Shown here piece after piece: positions 8,032-16,848 of a DNA stretch of 64,000 nt. The first letter of the stretch is position 1. Every line of letters starts with the position of its first letter. Under the pieces are notes generated by a model. That model saw only the letters and a list, made by a program, of their open reading frames with translations. It made no database searches and had not been told where the DNA came from. The DNA comes from JBBIOU01 sp037443205 (GTDB lineage: Bacteria; Bacteroidota; Bacteroidia; Flavobacteriales_D; UBA2798). The position numbers and the translations under genes were made by a program. The stretch is taken from contig JBBIOU010000003.1 in the NCBI GenBank assembly GCA_037443205.1, positions 1 through 64,000 of the forward strand. The letters are read 5' to 3'.

Positions 8032-9504
8032 TTGAACAAACAAAAAGTAATAGTAATCGGATCGGGGTTTGCCGGATTATCGGCAGCTACGAATCTTGCT
8101 GAGCAAGGATTTGAAGTAACCATTATCGAAAAAAACGAGCAGCCCGGAGGCAGAGCATCTGTTTGGAAAAAAGACGGTTTTACCTTTGATATGGGTCCCA
8201 GTTGGTACTGGATGCCTGATGTTTTTGAAAAATACTTTGAAAAATTCGGTAAAAAACCCGCTGATTATTTTGAGTTAAAACGATTAAATCCTTCTTATCG
8301 CGTTTTTTTTGGTGATGATCATATAGCCGATTTGCCGGCCCATAAAAATGAATTACTCGAATTTTTTGAAAAATATGAAAAAGGTGCCGCGCAAAAATTA
8401 GAAAAGTTTTTAGCCGAAGCTAAATACAAATACGAAGTGGGCATTAATGATTTAGTTTACAGGCCCGGCAACAGTATAAGCGAGTTTGCCGATATCAGAA
8501 TATTAAAAGGCTTGTTACAAATGGATTTATTAAAATCGTTTTCGCGTTACATACGAAAATATTTTACAAACCCCTATCTATTAAAATTACTCGAATTTCC
8601 GGTACTGTTTTTAGGAGCAAAGCCCGAAAAAACCCCCGCTTTATACAGCTTGATGAACTATGCCGATATGGAATTAGGCACCTGGTATCCGATTGGCGGA
8701 ATGCACAGCGTGGTAAAAGCCATGGTTCAATTAGCAGAGCAAAAAGGCGTAAAAATTATCTTAAACGAAGAAGTTAAATCCATCCAGGTTGTAAATAATC
8801 TTGCTAAAACAATCATAACCGATAAAAACAACTACCAGGCTGATATTGTTATTGGCGGTGCAGACTATCATCATATTGAATCCAAACTCCTGGCAGAACC
8901 ATACAGAAATTATAAAGAAAATTACTGGAAAAAAAGAACCATGGCGCCCTCGTGCATTTTATATTATGTTGGTATAAACAAAAAACTGAAAAATATTTTG
9001 CACCACAACTTATTTTTTGATGAAGATTTTAACCTGCATGCGCGCGAAATATACGATACACCGCAGTGGCCCCAAAAACCCTTATTTTATCTTAGCATGG
9101 CATCGGCTACCGATAATACAGTAGCTCCCGCGGGATGCGAAAACTTAGTATTTTTAATTCCGGTGGCCCCGGGATTGAGAGACACCGAAGACATAAAAGA
9201 AAAATATTTTGAAATAATTTTAAACCGATTTGAAAAACTAAGCAGAGAAAACATCAGAAATAATATACTTTTTAAACGCAGCTATGCTTACAGCGATTTT
9301 GTAAAAGATTATCATTCTTTTAAAGGTAATGCCTATGGTTTGGCAAATACGTTAAATCAAACGGCAGTTTTCAGACCTAAGCTAAGAAATAAAAAAGTAA
9401 AAAATTTATTTTATACCGGCCAACTTACCGTTCCCGGTCCGGGCGTTCCTCCCGCGTTAATTTCGGGAATTGTTGTTAGCAACGAAATTCAAAAATCATT
9501 TTAA
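8032..9504 (+). CDS. crtI: phytoene desaturase (CrtI family)
   Basis: CrtI is an FAD-dependent enzyme that desaturates phytoene to neurosporene or lycopene. The N-terminal dinucleotide-binding motif is clear (VIVIGSGFAGLSAATNLAEQ, residues 6-25), followed by PGGRAS and FDMGPSWYWMP. The C-terminal FAD motif is FYTGQLTVPGPGVPPALISG. The length of 490 fits the family. The start is TTG at 8032, placed correctly before the FAD motif with no better ATG. crtB follows after 12 bp. Which product is made (number of desaturation steps, or a C30 substrate) cannot be told from sequence alone. Confidence 0.93.
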   Translation: MNKQKVIVIGSGFAGLSAATNLAEQGFEVTIIEKNEQPGGRASVWKKDGFTFDMGPSWYWMPDVFEKYFEKFGKKPADYFELKRLNPSYRVFFGDDHIADLPAHKNELLEFFEKYEKGAAQKLEKFLAEAKYKYEVGINDLVYRPGNSISEFADIRILKGLLQMDLLKSFSRYIRKYFTNPYLLKLLEFPVLFLGAKPEKTPALYSLMNYADMELGTWYPIGGMHSVVKAMVQLAEQKGVKIILNEEVKSIQVVNNLAKTIITDKNNYQADIVIGGADYHHIESKLLAEPYRNYKENYWKKRTMAPSCILYYVGINKKLKNILHHNLFFDEDFNLHAREIYDTPQWPQKPLFYLSMASATDNTVAPAGCENLVFLIPVAPGLRDTEDIKEKYFEIILNRFEKLSRENIRNNILFKRSYAYSDFVKDYHSFKGNAYGLANTLNQTAVFRPKLRNKKVKNLFYTGQLTVPGPGVPPALISGIVVSNEIQKSF

Positions 9505-9516
9505 AAACCATCCTAC

Positions 9517-10353
9517 ATGAAAGAAATTTACGATAAAGTAAGTATTAGATGCAGCAAAATTACCACCACCTCCTACAGCACCTCCTTTTCAATGGGTATT
9601 CGCTTTTTACACAAATCTCTTAGAAATCCTATATACAGCATATACGGATTTGTTCGCTTTGCTGATGAAATCGTTGACACCTTTCATCAATACCCCAAAA
9701 AAGAATTGCTGGACGAATTTAAACAAGAAACCCATCGGGCAATTGAAAGAAAAATCAGTTTAAACCCAATTTTAAATAGTTTTCAGCAAGTAGTTAATAA
9801 ATATTATATTCCGCTGAAACTGATTGATACATTTTTAGACAGCATGGAAATGGATTTGCATAAAAATCAATATAGCCGCGAAGGATATGAAAAATATATT
9901 TTAGGCTCGGCAGAAGTAGTAGGGTTAATGTGCTTAAAGGTTTTTGTAAATGGAGACGTTAACAAATACAACGAACTGGAATATTATGCCATGAAATTAG
10001 GTTCTGCCTTTCAGAAAATTAATTTTTTAAGAGATTTAAAAGATGACTATCATCATCTCGGAAGAGTTTATTTTCCGGGAGTAAATATGAATGATTTTAA
10101 TAACGACATTAAAAAACAACTGGAAAAAGATATAGAAAAAGATTTTTACGATGGATATACCGGTATAAAATTACTGCCTAAACATGCCCGTTTTGGTGTA
10201 TATGTGGCTTATGTATATTATTACAGATTATTTGCCAAAATAAAATCACTGCCGGCAGAAGTTATATTAAATAACCGCGTAAGAATACCCAACCAACATA
10301 AATACAGGCTATTTATAAAATCTTACCTAAAACATAGTTTTAATTTAATTTGA
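9517..10353 (+). CDS. crtB: phytoene/squalene synthase family protein (CrtB)
   Basis: CrtB condenses two geranylgeranyl diphosphate molecules head to head into phytoene. Both Mg-diphosphate-binding aspartate motifs are present: D50-EIV-D54 in RFADEIVDTF and RDLKDDYHHLGRVYFP around residue 172. The length of 278 is normal for the family. It sits directly after crtI and its stop overlaps the next start (TGATG), so translation is coupled. Squalene or dehydrosqualene synthase is possible by family alone, but the crtI partner and idi favour a C40 carotenoid route. Confidence 0.92.
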   Translation: MKEIYDKVSIRCSKITTTSYSTSFSMGIRFLHKSLRNPIYSIYGFVRFADEIVDTFHQYPKKELLDEFKQETHRAIERKISLNPILNSFQQVVNKYYIPLKLIDTFLDSMEMDLHKNQYSREGYEKYILGSAEVVGLMCLKVFVNGDVNKYNELEYYAMKLGSAFQKINFLRDLKDDYHHLGRVYFPGVNMNDFNNDIKKQLEKDIEKDFYDGYTGIKLLPKHARFGVYVAYVYYYRLFAKIKSLPAEVILNNRVRIPNQHKYRLFIKSYLKHSFNLI

Positions 10354-10823
10354 TGAAGTTGATTATACTTATTGTTTTAATTTTGAATGGTTCATTAAAC
10401 GAACTTAGAAATTGTTTTTTTGAATCTTCAAAAAACAAAGCTGCAGCCGAAAAAATTATCAGCATCACCGAAAAAAATTATTCTCAACCGGTTTTAAAAG
10501 GATATCGCGGGGCCGCATTTACCATATTATCCGAAAAAGAAAACAATCCGTTTACAAAACTAAAAAAGTTTAATCTCGGAAAAGATTTGCTGGAAGAAGC
10601 CATTCAACAAGATTCTGCAATTTTTGATTTGCGATTTTTAAGATTTTCCATACAGCAGGAATCTCCCGGATTTTTAGGATATAAATCGAATTTGAATACC
10701 GATAAAATCTTTATCATCAACAACCTCACAAACATCAACGACCTAACATATAAAAACAAAGTAATAACCTACCTGCGCGAAAGCAAATTGCTTACGCAAG
10801 CAGAAAAAAAGAAATTAAAATAA
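10353..10823 (+). CDS. unknown exported protein of the carotenoid operon
   Basis: I do not recognise this 156-residue protein. ATG 10353 overlaps the crtB stop; a TTG one codon earlier is less likely. The N-terminus is a short hydrophobic signal (MKLIILIVLILNGSL). The rest is charged and probably helical, with a segment like a TPR-type repeat (KGYRGAAFTILSEKENNPFT, then LLEEAIQQDSAIFDLRFLRF). Its stop overlaps the idi start by one base, so it is made together with CrtB and Idi. The position suggests a periplasmic or membrane-side helper in pigment formation or placement, but that is inference from context only. Confidence 0.75.
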   Translation: MKLIILIVLILNGSLNELRNCFFESSKNKAAAEKIISITEKNYSQPVLKGYRGAAFTILSEKENNPFTKLKKFNLGKDLLEEAIQQDSAIFDLRFLRFSIQQESPGFLGYKSNLNTDKIFIINNLTNINDLTYKNKVITYLRESKLLTQAEKKKLK

Positions 10824-11365
10824 TGAGTGTGTGCCAACAAAAAGAATTTGTTATATTGGTTGATGAACACAACCGCGAGTTAGGCTCGATGGAAAAAATG
10901 GAAGCCCATCAAAAAGGTGTTTTACATCGCGCGTTTTCAATTTTTATTTATAACAGTAAGGGTCAATGGCTATTACAACAAAGAGCAAAAAACAAGTATC
11001 ACTCTGGCGGTCTATGGACAAATACCTGTTGTAGCCATCCGCGATTAGGCGAAACTATTATAAATGCCGCAAACAGAAGATTATTGGAAGAAATGGGCCT
11101 GGAAGTTTTTTTAACCCAGGCATTTCAATTTATTTACAAAGCAAAATTGGATAATAATCTTATTGAACACGAATTAGATTTTGTGCTCTTCGGAAAATCG
11201 GATAAACAACCCGCATTAAACACAACCGAAGCCGATAATTTTGAATGGCTGCATCCCGAAGAAATTAAAAAGCGACTTACAGATACTCCCGAAAAATATA
11301 CTGAATGGTTTAAAATTGTATTTGATAAAGCCTACAATTATTACAAGCAAAATATTATTGTATGA
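10823..11365 (+). CDS. idi: isopentenyl-diphosphate delta-isomerase, type I
   Basis: Idi interconverts isopentenyl and dimethylallyl diphosphate, balancing precursors for carotenoids. The Nudix-like fold is shown by LHRAFSIFIYNSKGQWLLQQ, the catalytic Cys around residue 69 in NTCCSHPR, and RRLLEEMGL with metal-binding Glu. The length of 180 is normal. ATG 10823 overlaps the previous stop, and the stop overlaps the next start (ATGA, 11362-11365). ispG elsewhere in the window shows that the organism uses the MEP pathway, in which a type I isomerase is helpful but not essential; a copy inside the pigment operon would raise flux on demand. Confidence 0.95.
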   Translation: MSVCQQKEFVILVDEHNRELGSMEKMEAHQKGVLHRAFSIFIYNSKGQWLLQQRAKNKYHSGGLWTNTCCSHPRLGETIINAANRRLLEEMGLEVFLTQAFQFIYKAKLDNNLIEHELDFVLFGKSDKQPALNTTEADNFEWLHPEEIKKRLTDTPEKYTEWFKIVFDKAYNYYKQNIIV

Positions 11366-11772
11366 TTGCAACTGTTTGTAGAAAAGCTACTTTTAATTCA
11401 GCACATCGTTTACACAATCCTGAATGGGATGAAAAAACCAACAAAGAAATTTTTGGTCTTTGCAACAACCCTAATTATCACGGACATAATTACTCGCTCT
11501 ATGTATATATTACAGGCGAAATAAACAAAAACACAGGCTATGTTGTTGATATGAAATGGTTGGCTGCCTTGATAAAAAACGAAATAGAAGAAAAATTTGA
11601 TCATAAAAACCTTAATCTGGATTGTTCTGAATTTGCTCATTTAAACCCCACTGCCGAAAACATAGCTGTAGTTATTTGGAACATACTCAGAAAAAAAATA
11701 GATGTAAAATTTAAACTAAAAATTGTTTTGTATGAAACCGAACGAAACTTTGTTGAATACTGCGGAGAATAG
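11362..11772 (+). CDS. 6-pyruvoyl-tetrahydropterin synthase family protein
   Basis: PTPS/QueD enzymes convert dihydroneopterin triphosphate, the product of FolE encoded next door. Zinc ligands H15, H40 and H42 (NSAHRLH, YHGHNY) and a candidate catalytic C34 are present. GLCNNPNYHGHNY has the Cys-5-residue-His spacing and CNNPN signature of animal-type PTPS rather than the shorter QueD motif. FDHKNLNL and ETERN complete the site. So 6-pyruvoyl-tetrahydropterin is a likelier product than the queuosine precursor. With folE and a photolyase adjacent, it probably supplies a pterin or folate cofactor. It overlaps idi by 4 bases and folE by about 40. Confidence 0.88.
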   Translation: MIATVCRKATFNSAHRLHNPEWDEKTNKEIFGLCNNPNYHGHNYSLYVYITGEINKNTGYVVDMKWLAALIKNEIEEKFDHKNLNLDCSEFAHLNPTAENIAVVIWNILRKKIDVKFKLKIVLYETERNFVEYCGE

Positions 11773-12451
11773 TATTCTGATTGAAATTGATCAAGATGAA
11801 AAACATTCCTTTGATATAATCGGAGACAATCACATTGCTACTTCTATAGAAACACCGCTGCGAAATGACGCATTTGACTTAAGCGACAACGAAAAAATAA
11901 AAATCATAGAAAAAAACTTTAGAGAAATTATGCTCACTTTGGGCCTGGACTTAACTGACGACAGCCTGAAAGGAACTCCCAAACGCGTTGCTAAAATGTA
12001 TGTTCAAGAAGTCTTTAGCGGACTAAACCCGAATAACAAACCCAAAGTAGCATTATTTGAAAATAAATATCAATACAACGAAATGCTGGTTGAAAAAGAT
12101 ATTACCCTGCACTCTTTTTGCGAACATCATTTTGTACCTATTATTGGCAAAGCCCATGTAGCTTATATTTCTAATGGATATATCATTGGCTTATCTAAAA
12201 TAAATCGCATTGTTCAATATTTTGCTAAACGCCCCCAAGTTCAGGAACGGCTCACACTGCAAATTGCCAACGAATTAAAAACCCTGCTAAAAACCGAAGA
12301 TGTTGCCGTAATAATTGATGCCAAACACATGTGTGTTTCTGTCAGAGGAATTGAAGATGTTAACAGTTCAACCGTTACCTCAAGTTTTCACGGAAAATTT
12401 AAGCAAGATAAAATCAAAACCGAATTGTTTAATTATTTGCATAAATCATAA
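11732..12451 (+). CDS. folE: GTP cyclohydrolase I
   Basis: FolE turns GTP into 7,8-dihydroneopterin triphosphate, the first step to folate and biopterins. Zinc ligands C130 and H133 (HSFCEHHFVP) and C201 (HMCVSVRG) are present, with GLSKINRIV and QERLT as in the family. ATG 11732 is chosen over a TTG three codons earlier; either way the start overlaps the end of the PTPS gene by about 40 bp in another frame. The first 60 residues are less conserved, as is usual. As part of this operon it probably raises pterin or folate supply for the photolyase antenna (methenyltetrahydrofolate); another folE may serve bulk folate. Confidence 0.94.
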   Translation: MKPNETLLNTAENSILIEIDQDEKHSFDIIGDNHIATSIETPLRNDAFDLSDNEKIKIIEKNFREIMLTLGLDLTDDSLKGTPKRVAKMYVQEVFSGLNPNNKPKVALFENKYQYNEMLVEKDITLHSFCEHHFVPIIGKAHVAYISNGYIIGLSKINRIVQYFAKRPQVQERLTLQIANELKTLLKTEDVAVIIDAKHMCVSVRGIEDVNSSTVTSSFHGKFKQDKIKTELFNYLHKS

Positions 12452-12465
12452 CTGTTCAGACAGCT

Positions 12466-13797
12466 ATGCAGGTTAATATTTTTTGGCACAGAAGAGACTT
12501 GCGCATAGAAGATAATGCCGCACTATACCATGCATTAAAAAGTAATCATGCCGTACAACCGGTATTTATCTTTGATACAGAAATATTAAATAAGCTCCAA
12601 GATAAAAAAGATGCAAGGGTACATTTCATTCACGAACACCTGCTACGGTTAAAAAAACAGTATGAACAATACGGTTCTTCCTTAAAAATATATCATGGTA
12701 AACCCTTGGATGTGTGGAAGCAAATCATTATTGATTTTAAAGTAAATCAAGTATATACCAACCGCGATTATGAACCATACGCCCTTCAAAGAGACAAACA
12801 GATATATGAATTTTTACAAGAAAGCGGTATTCAATTTAAGGGATATAAAGACCATGTAATTTTTGAAAAAAATGAAGTTCTGAAAGATGATGGAACTCCC
12901 TACACCGTTTATACTCCATACAGTAAAAAATGGAAGCACCTTATCAATGATTTTTATTTAAAACCCTATCCGGTATTAAAATACATACGTAATTTACACC
13001 AAACTAAACCTTATAAAGATGTTCAATTAGATGAAATAGGCTTTCAAAAAAGCAACATACTATTTCCGGCACAAGAAGTGCCATACGATATTCTGAAAAA
13101 CTATCATAAAACAAGAGATTATCCGGCCATAAACGGCACATCGAAATTAAGTGTTCATTTACGTTTTGGAACCATCAGTATCCGACAATTAACTGCCATT
13201 GCAAAAAATACCAATGAAAAATATTACAATGAAATCATCTGGCGCGAATTTTATCAAATGATACTCTATCATTTTCCGCACACGGTGAATAAAGCTTTTA
13301 AACCCGAATATGATCGCGTAGAATGGCGAAACAACGAAGCAGAATTTAATGCCTGGTGTCAGGGAAAAACAGGTTATCCCATTGTAGATGCCGGTATGCG
13401 CGAACTTAACCAAACCGGCTATATGCATAATCGGGTAAGAATGATTGTTGCCAGTTTTTTAACCAAAGATCTGCTCATTGACTGGCGCTGGGGCGAAGCA
13501 TATTTTGCACAAAAATTACTCGACTTTGAATTGGCTTCAAATGTTGGCGGCTGGCAATGGGCAGCGGGATGCGGAGTTGATGCCGCTCCTTATTTCAGGG
13601 TATTTAATCCCTTTTTACAAACCGAAAAATTCGACCCGCAGTTTGAATATATTAAAAAATGGGTAGAAGAAATAAACACCGATAAATACCCCCTTCCGAT
13701 TGTAGATCATAAATTTGCCCGTCAAAGAATTATCAATGCTTATAAGTTTGCTCTTCAAAAAGGAGATGAAGCAAAAATACTAAACATGAAGCACTAA
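12466..13797 (+). CDS. phrB: deoxyribodipyrimidine photolyase / cryptochrome family, class I-like
   Basis: The enzyme uses FADH- and blue light to split UV-made pyrimidine dimers. The N-terminal antenna-binding domain starts with IFWHRRDLRIEDNAAL. The C-terminal FAD domain has WREFYQMILYHFP, GYPIVDAGMRELNQTGYMHN, RVRMIVASFLTKDLLIDWRW, NVGGWQWAAGCGVDAAPY and FRVFNPF, all typical of class I CPD photolyases. The GGWQW Trp belongs to the electron-transfer triad. E. coli has NN before GGWQW; here it is NV, so CPD activity is likely but not proven. The start is 14 bp after folE, which fits a folate-type antenna. Confidence 0.93.
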   Translation: MQVNIFWHRRDLRIEDNAALYHALKSNHAVQPVFIFDTEILNKLQDKKDARVHFIHEHLLRLKKQYEQYGSSLKIYHGKPLDVWKQIIIDFKVNQVYTNRDYEPYALQRDKQIYEFLQESGIQFKGYKDHVIFEKNEVLKDDGTPYTVYTPYSKKWKHLINDFYLKPYPVLKYIRNLHQTKPYKDVQLDEIGFQKSNILFPAQEVPYDILKNYHKTRDYPAINGTSKLSVHLRFGTISIRQLTAIAKNTNEKYYNEIIWREFYQMILYHFPHTVNKAFKPEYDRVEWRNNEAEFNAWCQGKTGYPIVDAGMRELNQTGYMHNRVRMIVASFLTKDLLIDWRWGEAYFAQKLLDFELASNVGGWQWAAGCGVDAAPYFRVFNPFLQTEKFDPQFEYIKKWVEEINTDKYPLPIVDHKFARQRIINAYKFALQKGDEAKILNMKH

Positions 13798-13809
13798 CGT
13801 TTATACAAT

Positions 13810-14319
13810 ATGAAATACAGCGATATACTATTAATTTTTTTTATTCTTACAGCCATGATTGCTTCTTGTCAATCGCAAAATGAAAAGAAAGATACCGCTA
13901 TTTATCCTGTTACTCAAACCATGCAAAACGACACCCTTATGAAAACTGATGAAGAATGGAAAAAAATACTTTCGCCCGAACGATATAGAATTTTACGTGA
14001 AAAAGGAACAGAACGTCCTTATTCGGGCGAATATTATCTGCACAACGAAAAAGGCGTTTACTGCTGTGCTGCCTGCAAAGAAGAATTATTTTATTCTGAT
14101 GCAAAATTTGATGCAGGTTGCGGTTGGCCCAGTTTTTTTCAACCGGTAGATTCAACCAAAATTACTTATACCGAAGATCGCAGCCATGGCATGATTCGTG
14201 CGGAAATAACCTGTACAAAATGCGGTGGCCACCTGGGACATGTGTTTGATGACGGCCCTATGCCCACCGGTTTAAGGTATTGCGTAAACTCTCTTTCGCT
14301 GGAATTTAAAAAACAATAA
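13810..14319 (+). CDS. msrB: peptide-methionine (R)-S-oxide reductase, lipoprotein
   Basis: MsrB reduces methionine-R-sulfoxide in oxidised proteins. A lipoprotein signal ends in the lipobox MIASC (Cys about 20), so this copy is anchored outside the inner membrane. Zinc ligands are C86/C89 (CCAACKEE) and C135/C138 (CTKCGGHLGHVFDDGP); the catalytic Cys is C158 in GLRYCVNSLSLEF. FDAGCGWPSF is the substrate loop. It is 12 bp after the photolyase and the last gene of the operon; it meets pdhC tail to tail. Its place here ties envelope protein repair to photo-oxidative stress. An external electron donor would be needed and is not encoded nearby. Confidence 0.94.
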   Translation: MKYSDILLIFFILTAMIASCQSQNEKKDTAIYPVTQTMQNDTLMKTDEEWKKILSPERYRILREKGTERPYSGEYYLHNEKGVYCCAACKEELFYSDAKFDAGCGWPSFFQPVDSTKITYTEDRSHGMIRAEITCTKCGGHLGHVFDDGPMPTGLRYCVNSLSLEFKKQ

Positions 14320-14380
14320 ACTGAAATTCAGGATTAGAATTTTGAGCTTTTTCTAAATTCTGTGCACGATTAATTTTACC

Positions 14381-15661
14381 TTATATGCTGTAATGCCCCA
14401 GCATCAATACAGGATTTTCGAGATAGTTTTTAAATGTTTGTAAAAAAGCTGCTCCCGTAGCGCCATCCACCACGCGGTGGTCGCACGATAGAGTAACTTT
14501 CATAACATTACCGGGCACAATTTGCCCGCTCTTAACTACCGGAATTTGCTTAATACCACCTACTGCCAATATGCATGCATCAGGAGGGTTAATAATTGCC
14601 GTAAACTCATCTATACCAAACATGCCTAAATTAGAAATGGTAAACGTATTGCCTTCCCAATCTTGCGGTTGTAATTTTTTATCTTTTGCTTTTTGAGCAT
14701 ATTCTTTTACTTCTGCAGCTATCTGGCTTAAGGTTTTACTATCGGCAAAACGCACTACCGGAACCAGCAAACCTTCTTCTACAGCTACAGCTACACCGAT
14801 ATGTACATGATGGTTGTAGCGTATTCTGTCGCCCAGCCAGGATGAATTTACGGCCGGGTGTTTTTTGAGGGCGGTAGCCGCAGCTTTGATAACAAGGTCG
14901 TTAAAAGAAATTTTTACACCCGTATGATCAATGATACTTTTGCGCACGTCTATGGCCCTGTCCATATCTATCTCAATGGTAAGGTAAAAATGCGGAGCGC
15001 TGAATTTGCTTTCTGCTAATCTGCGGGCGATGGTTTTGCGCATTTGCGAAACCCCAACATCTTCATAGCTTTCTACAGTATTTATAGGCATTCCAAAGCC
15101 GCTGAAATTGTCTATGTCGCGTTTAATTATCCGGCCGTTTTCACCGCTACCTTGCAGCATAGAAAAATTAATTCCTTTTTCTTCGGCTAATTTTTTTGCC
15201 AAAGGAGATATTTTTATCCGGCCATTGGTATTGGTTTGGGTTGTTTTTACCGGGGTAGTACTTTGTTTGATTATTTTGGTTTCCACCGGCTTATTTTCAA
15301 CGGCAATTTTTGCAGGTTCTTCTTTTTTAATTTCAGGTATTACCGTTTCATTTTTTACTTCTGTTTTGGTTACGGCAGAAGATTTCTTTTTTTCCTCTTC
15401 AAGTATAGCACTGATGTCTTCTCCGGGTTGGCCAAATATGGCTAATATGCTATCTACCGGAGCTGCTTTTCCTTTTTCTACGCCAATGTAAAGTAAGGTA
15501 CCACTTTCAAACGACTCAAATTCCATGGTGGCTTTATCGGTTTCTATTTCTGCAAGCAACTCGCCTGCTTTTACTGTATCACCTACTTTTTTGTGCCATT
15601 GTGCTACAACGCCTTCTGTCATTGTATCACTTAATTTCGGCATTCTGGTTATTGTGGCCAT
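14381..15661 (-). CDS. pdhC: pyruvate dehydrogenase E2, dihydrolipoamide acetyltransferase
   Basis: E2 moves the acetyl group from lipoamide to CoA in the pyruvate dehydrogenase complex. It has one N-terminal lipoyl domain (lipoyl-Lys K43 in EIETDKATMEFES), a linker rich in Lys/Glu/Thr, a subunit-binding domain (KISPLAKKLAEEKGI, then SGENGRIIKRDI, about 150-182), and the catalytic domain with the active-site motif DHRVVDGATGAAF near residue 400. The length is 426. It follows pdhA by 30 bp on the same strand. The E1 beta gene is not between or beside them. Confidence 0.95.
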   Translation of the reverse strand: MATITRMPKLSDTMTEGVVAQWHKKVGDTVKAGELLAEIETDKATMEFESFESGTLLYIGVEKGKAAPVDSILAIFGQPGEDISAILEEEKKKSSAVTKTEVKNETVIPEIKKEEPAKIAVENKPVETKIIKQSTTPVKTTQTNTNGRIKISPLAKKLAEEKGINFSMLQGSGENGRIIKRDIDNFSGFGMPINTVESYEDVGVSQMRKTIARRLAESKFSAPHFYLTIEIDMDRAIDVRKSIIDHTGVKISFNDLVIKAAATALKKHPAVNSSWLGDRIRYNHHVHIGVAVAVEEGLLVPVVRFADSKTLSQIAAEVKEYAQKAKDKKLQPQDWEGNTFTISNLGMFGIDEFTAIINPPDACILAVGGIKQIPVVKSGQIVPGNVMKVTLSCDHRVVDGATGAAFLQTFKNYLENPVLMLGHYSI

Positions 15662-15691
15662 AGCTATTTGTAGAATTAAATTTTAGTGGTT

Positions 15692-16723
15692 TCAGTACTC
15701 AATGATAAAAGGATAATCTTCTTGTGCATAAACGTCTTTATATAGTTCAGAAGCATCGGGCAGTGGCGATTCTTCGGCAAATCGCACCGATTCTTCAACT
15801 ATTTGATCAACTTTTTTATCAATGGCTTCTATGTCTTTTTCGCTGGCGAATTTTTTATCGAGCAATGTTTTTTTTACTTTTTCAATGGGGTCTTGTGCTT
15901 TGTATGCTTCAACTTCTTCTTTGGTTCTGTATTTCTGGGGGTCGCTCATGGAATGTCCTTTGTAGCGGTAAGTCATAATGTTTAAGAGGGTGGGGCCATC
16001 CCCTCTGCGCGCCCTGTTGCAAGCTTCTTCAACGGCAAAGTGTACGGCTTCTACGGTCATGCCATCTACGTTAAACGAGGGCATGTGGTAAGATTTACCT
16101 ATTTCAGAAAGGTCGTGTACGTTGGTGGTTCGTTCTACCGAAGTGCCCATAGCATAATTGTTGTTTTCAATGATAAAAACTACCGGTAACTTCCACATCA
16201 TAGCCATATTAAAAGTTTCGTGGAGTGCACCCTGTCTAACTGCTCCATCGCCCATGGAACAAATGCATACATTGTTGGTTCCTTTATATTTTTCGGCAAA
16301 TGCAATGCCTGCGCCTAAGGGTATTTGAGCTCCAACAATTCCATGTCCTCCCATCAGGTTAACATCTTTATGAAACATGTGCATTGAGCCTCCTTTGCCT
16401 TTGCTCATGCCGGTTATACGTCCATATAGCTCGGCCATCATATACTTGGGATGAATACCCAAGCCAATAGGATGGGCATGGTCACGGTAGGCAGTAATGT
16501 GTTTATCTCCTTTTTGGCAGGCAGATACCGTACCTGCTACAATGGCCTCCTGACCGATATATAAATGACAAAATCCTCCAAATTTTTGTTGCAGATAGAG
16601 TTGACCGGCTTTTTCTTCTATTTTTCGCATTACCAGCATATCTTCATACCATTTCAGGTATTGTTCTTTGCTGAATTCTCTTTGTTTTGCTTCACCCGTA
16701 GATTTTTTGGTTTTAGCTTGCAT
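15692..16723 (-). CDS. pdhA: pyruvate dehydrogenase E1 component, alpha subunit
   Basis: With E1 beta, this 343-residue subunit decarboxylates pyruvate using thiamine diphosphate. The TPP motif spans GDGAVRQGALHETFNMAMMW to ENNNYAMGTS. GGSMHMF and GHGIVGAQIPLGAG, and the phosphorylation-loop-like YRYKGHSMSDPQKYRTKEE, are typical. The reading ends with DYPFIIEY. A good promoter lies just upstream and pdhC follows, so the two form an operon. pdhB is missing here and must be encoded elsewhere, a layout found in other Bacteroidota. Confidence 0.96.
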   Translation of the reverse strand: MQAKTKKSTGEAKQREFSKEQYLKWYEDMLVMRKIEEKAGQLYLQQKFGGFCHLYIGQEAIVAGTVSACQKGDKHITAYRDHAHPIGLGIHPKYMMAELYGRITGMSKGKGGSMHMFHKDVNLMGGHGIVGAQIPLGAGIAFAEKYKGTNNVCICSMGDGAVRQGALHETFNMAMMWKLPVVFIIENNNYAMGTSVERTTNVHDLSEIGKSYHMPSFNVDGMTVEAVHFAVEEACNRARRGDGPTLLNIMTYRYKGHSMSDPQKYRTKEEVEAYKAQDPIEKVKKTLLDKKFASEKDIEAIDKKVDQIVEESVRFAEESPLPDASELYKDVYAQEDYPFIIEY

Positions 16724-16741
16724 GGTTGTTTATTTATAGGG

Positions 16742-16770
16742 CAAATATATAAAAATAATGGCTTTATCAA
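16742..16770 (-). promoter_or_regulatory. promoter for pdhA-pdhC
   Basis: On the minus strand a perfect -7 element TATATTTG (16742-16749) is preceded by TTG (16768-16770) with an 18-bp spacer, the Bacteroidota pattern. The pdhA start codon is about 19 bp downstream, giving a short leader. Confidence 0.5.
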
Positions 16771-16848
16771 GGTTCATATAACAGCTAAACCGGTGTTTAT
16801 CTGTATGAGCCAAAAATTAATCAGGCTTTTTCAAGAATTAATATATTA

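Noticed and set aside
14320..14380. AGAATTT/AAATTCT pair between msrB and pdhC
   Set aside because: Seven weak base pairs and a 12-nt loop are expected by chance in AT-rich DNA.
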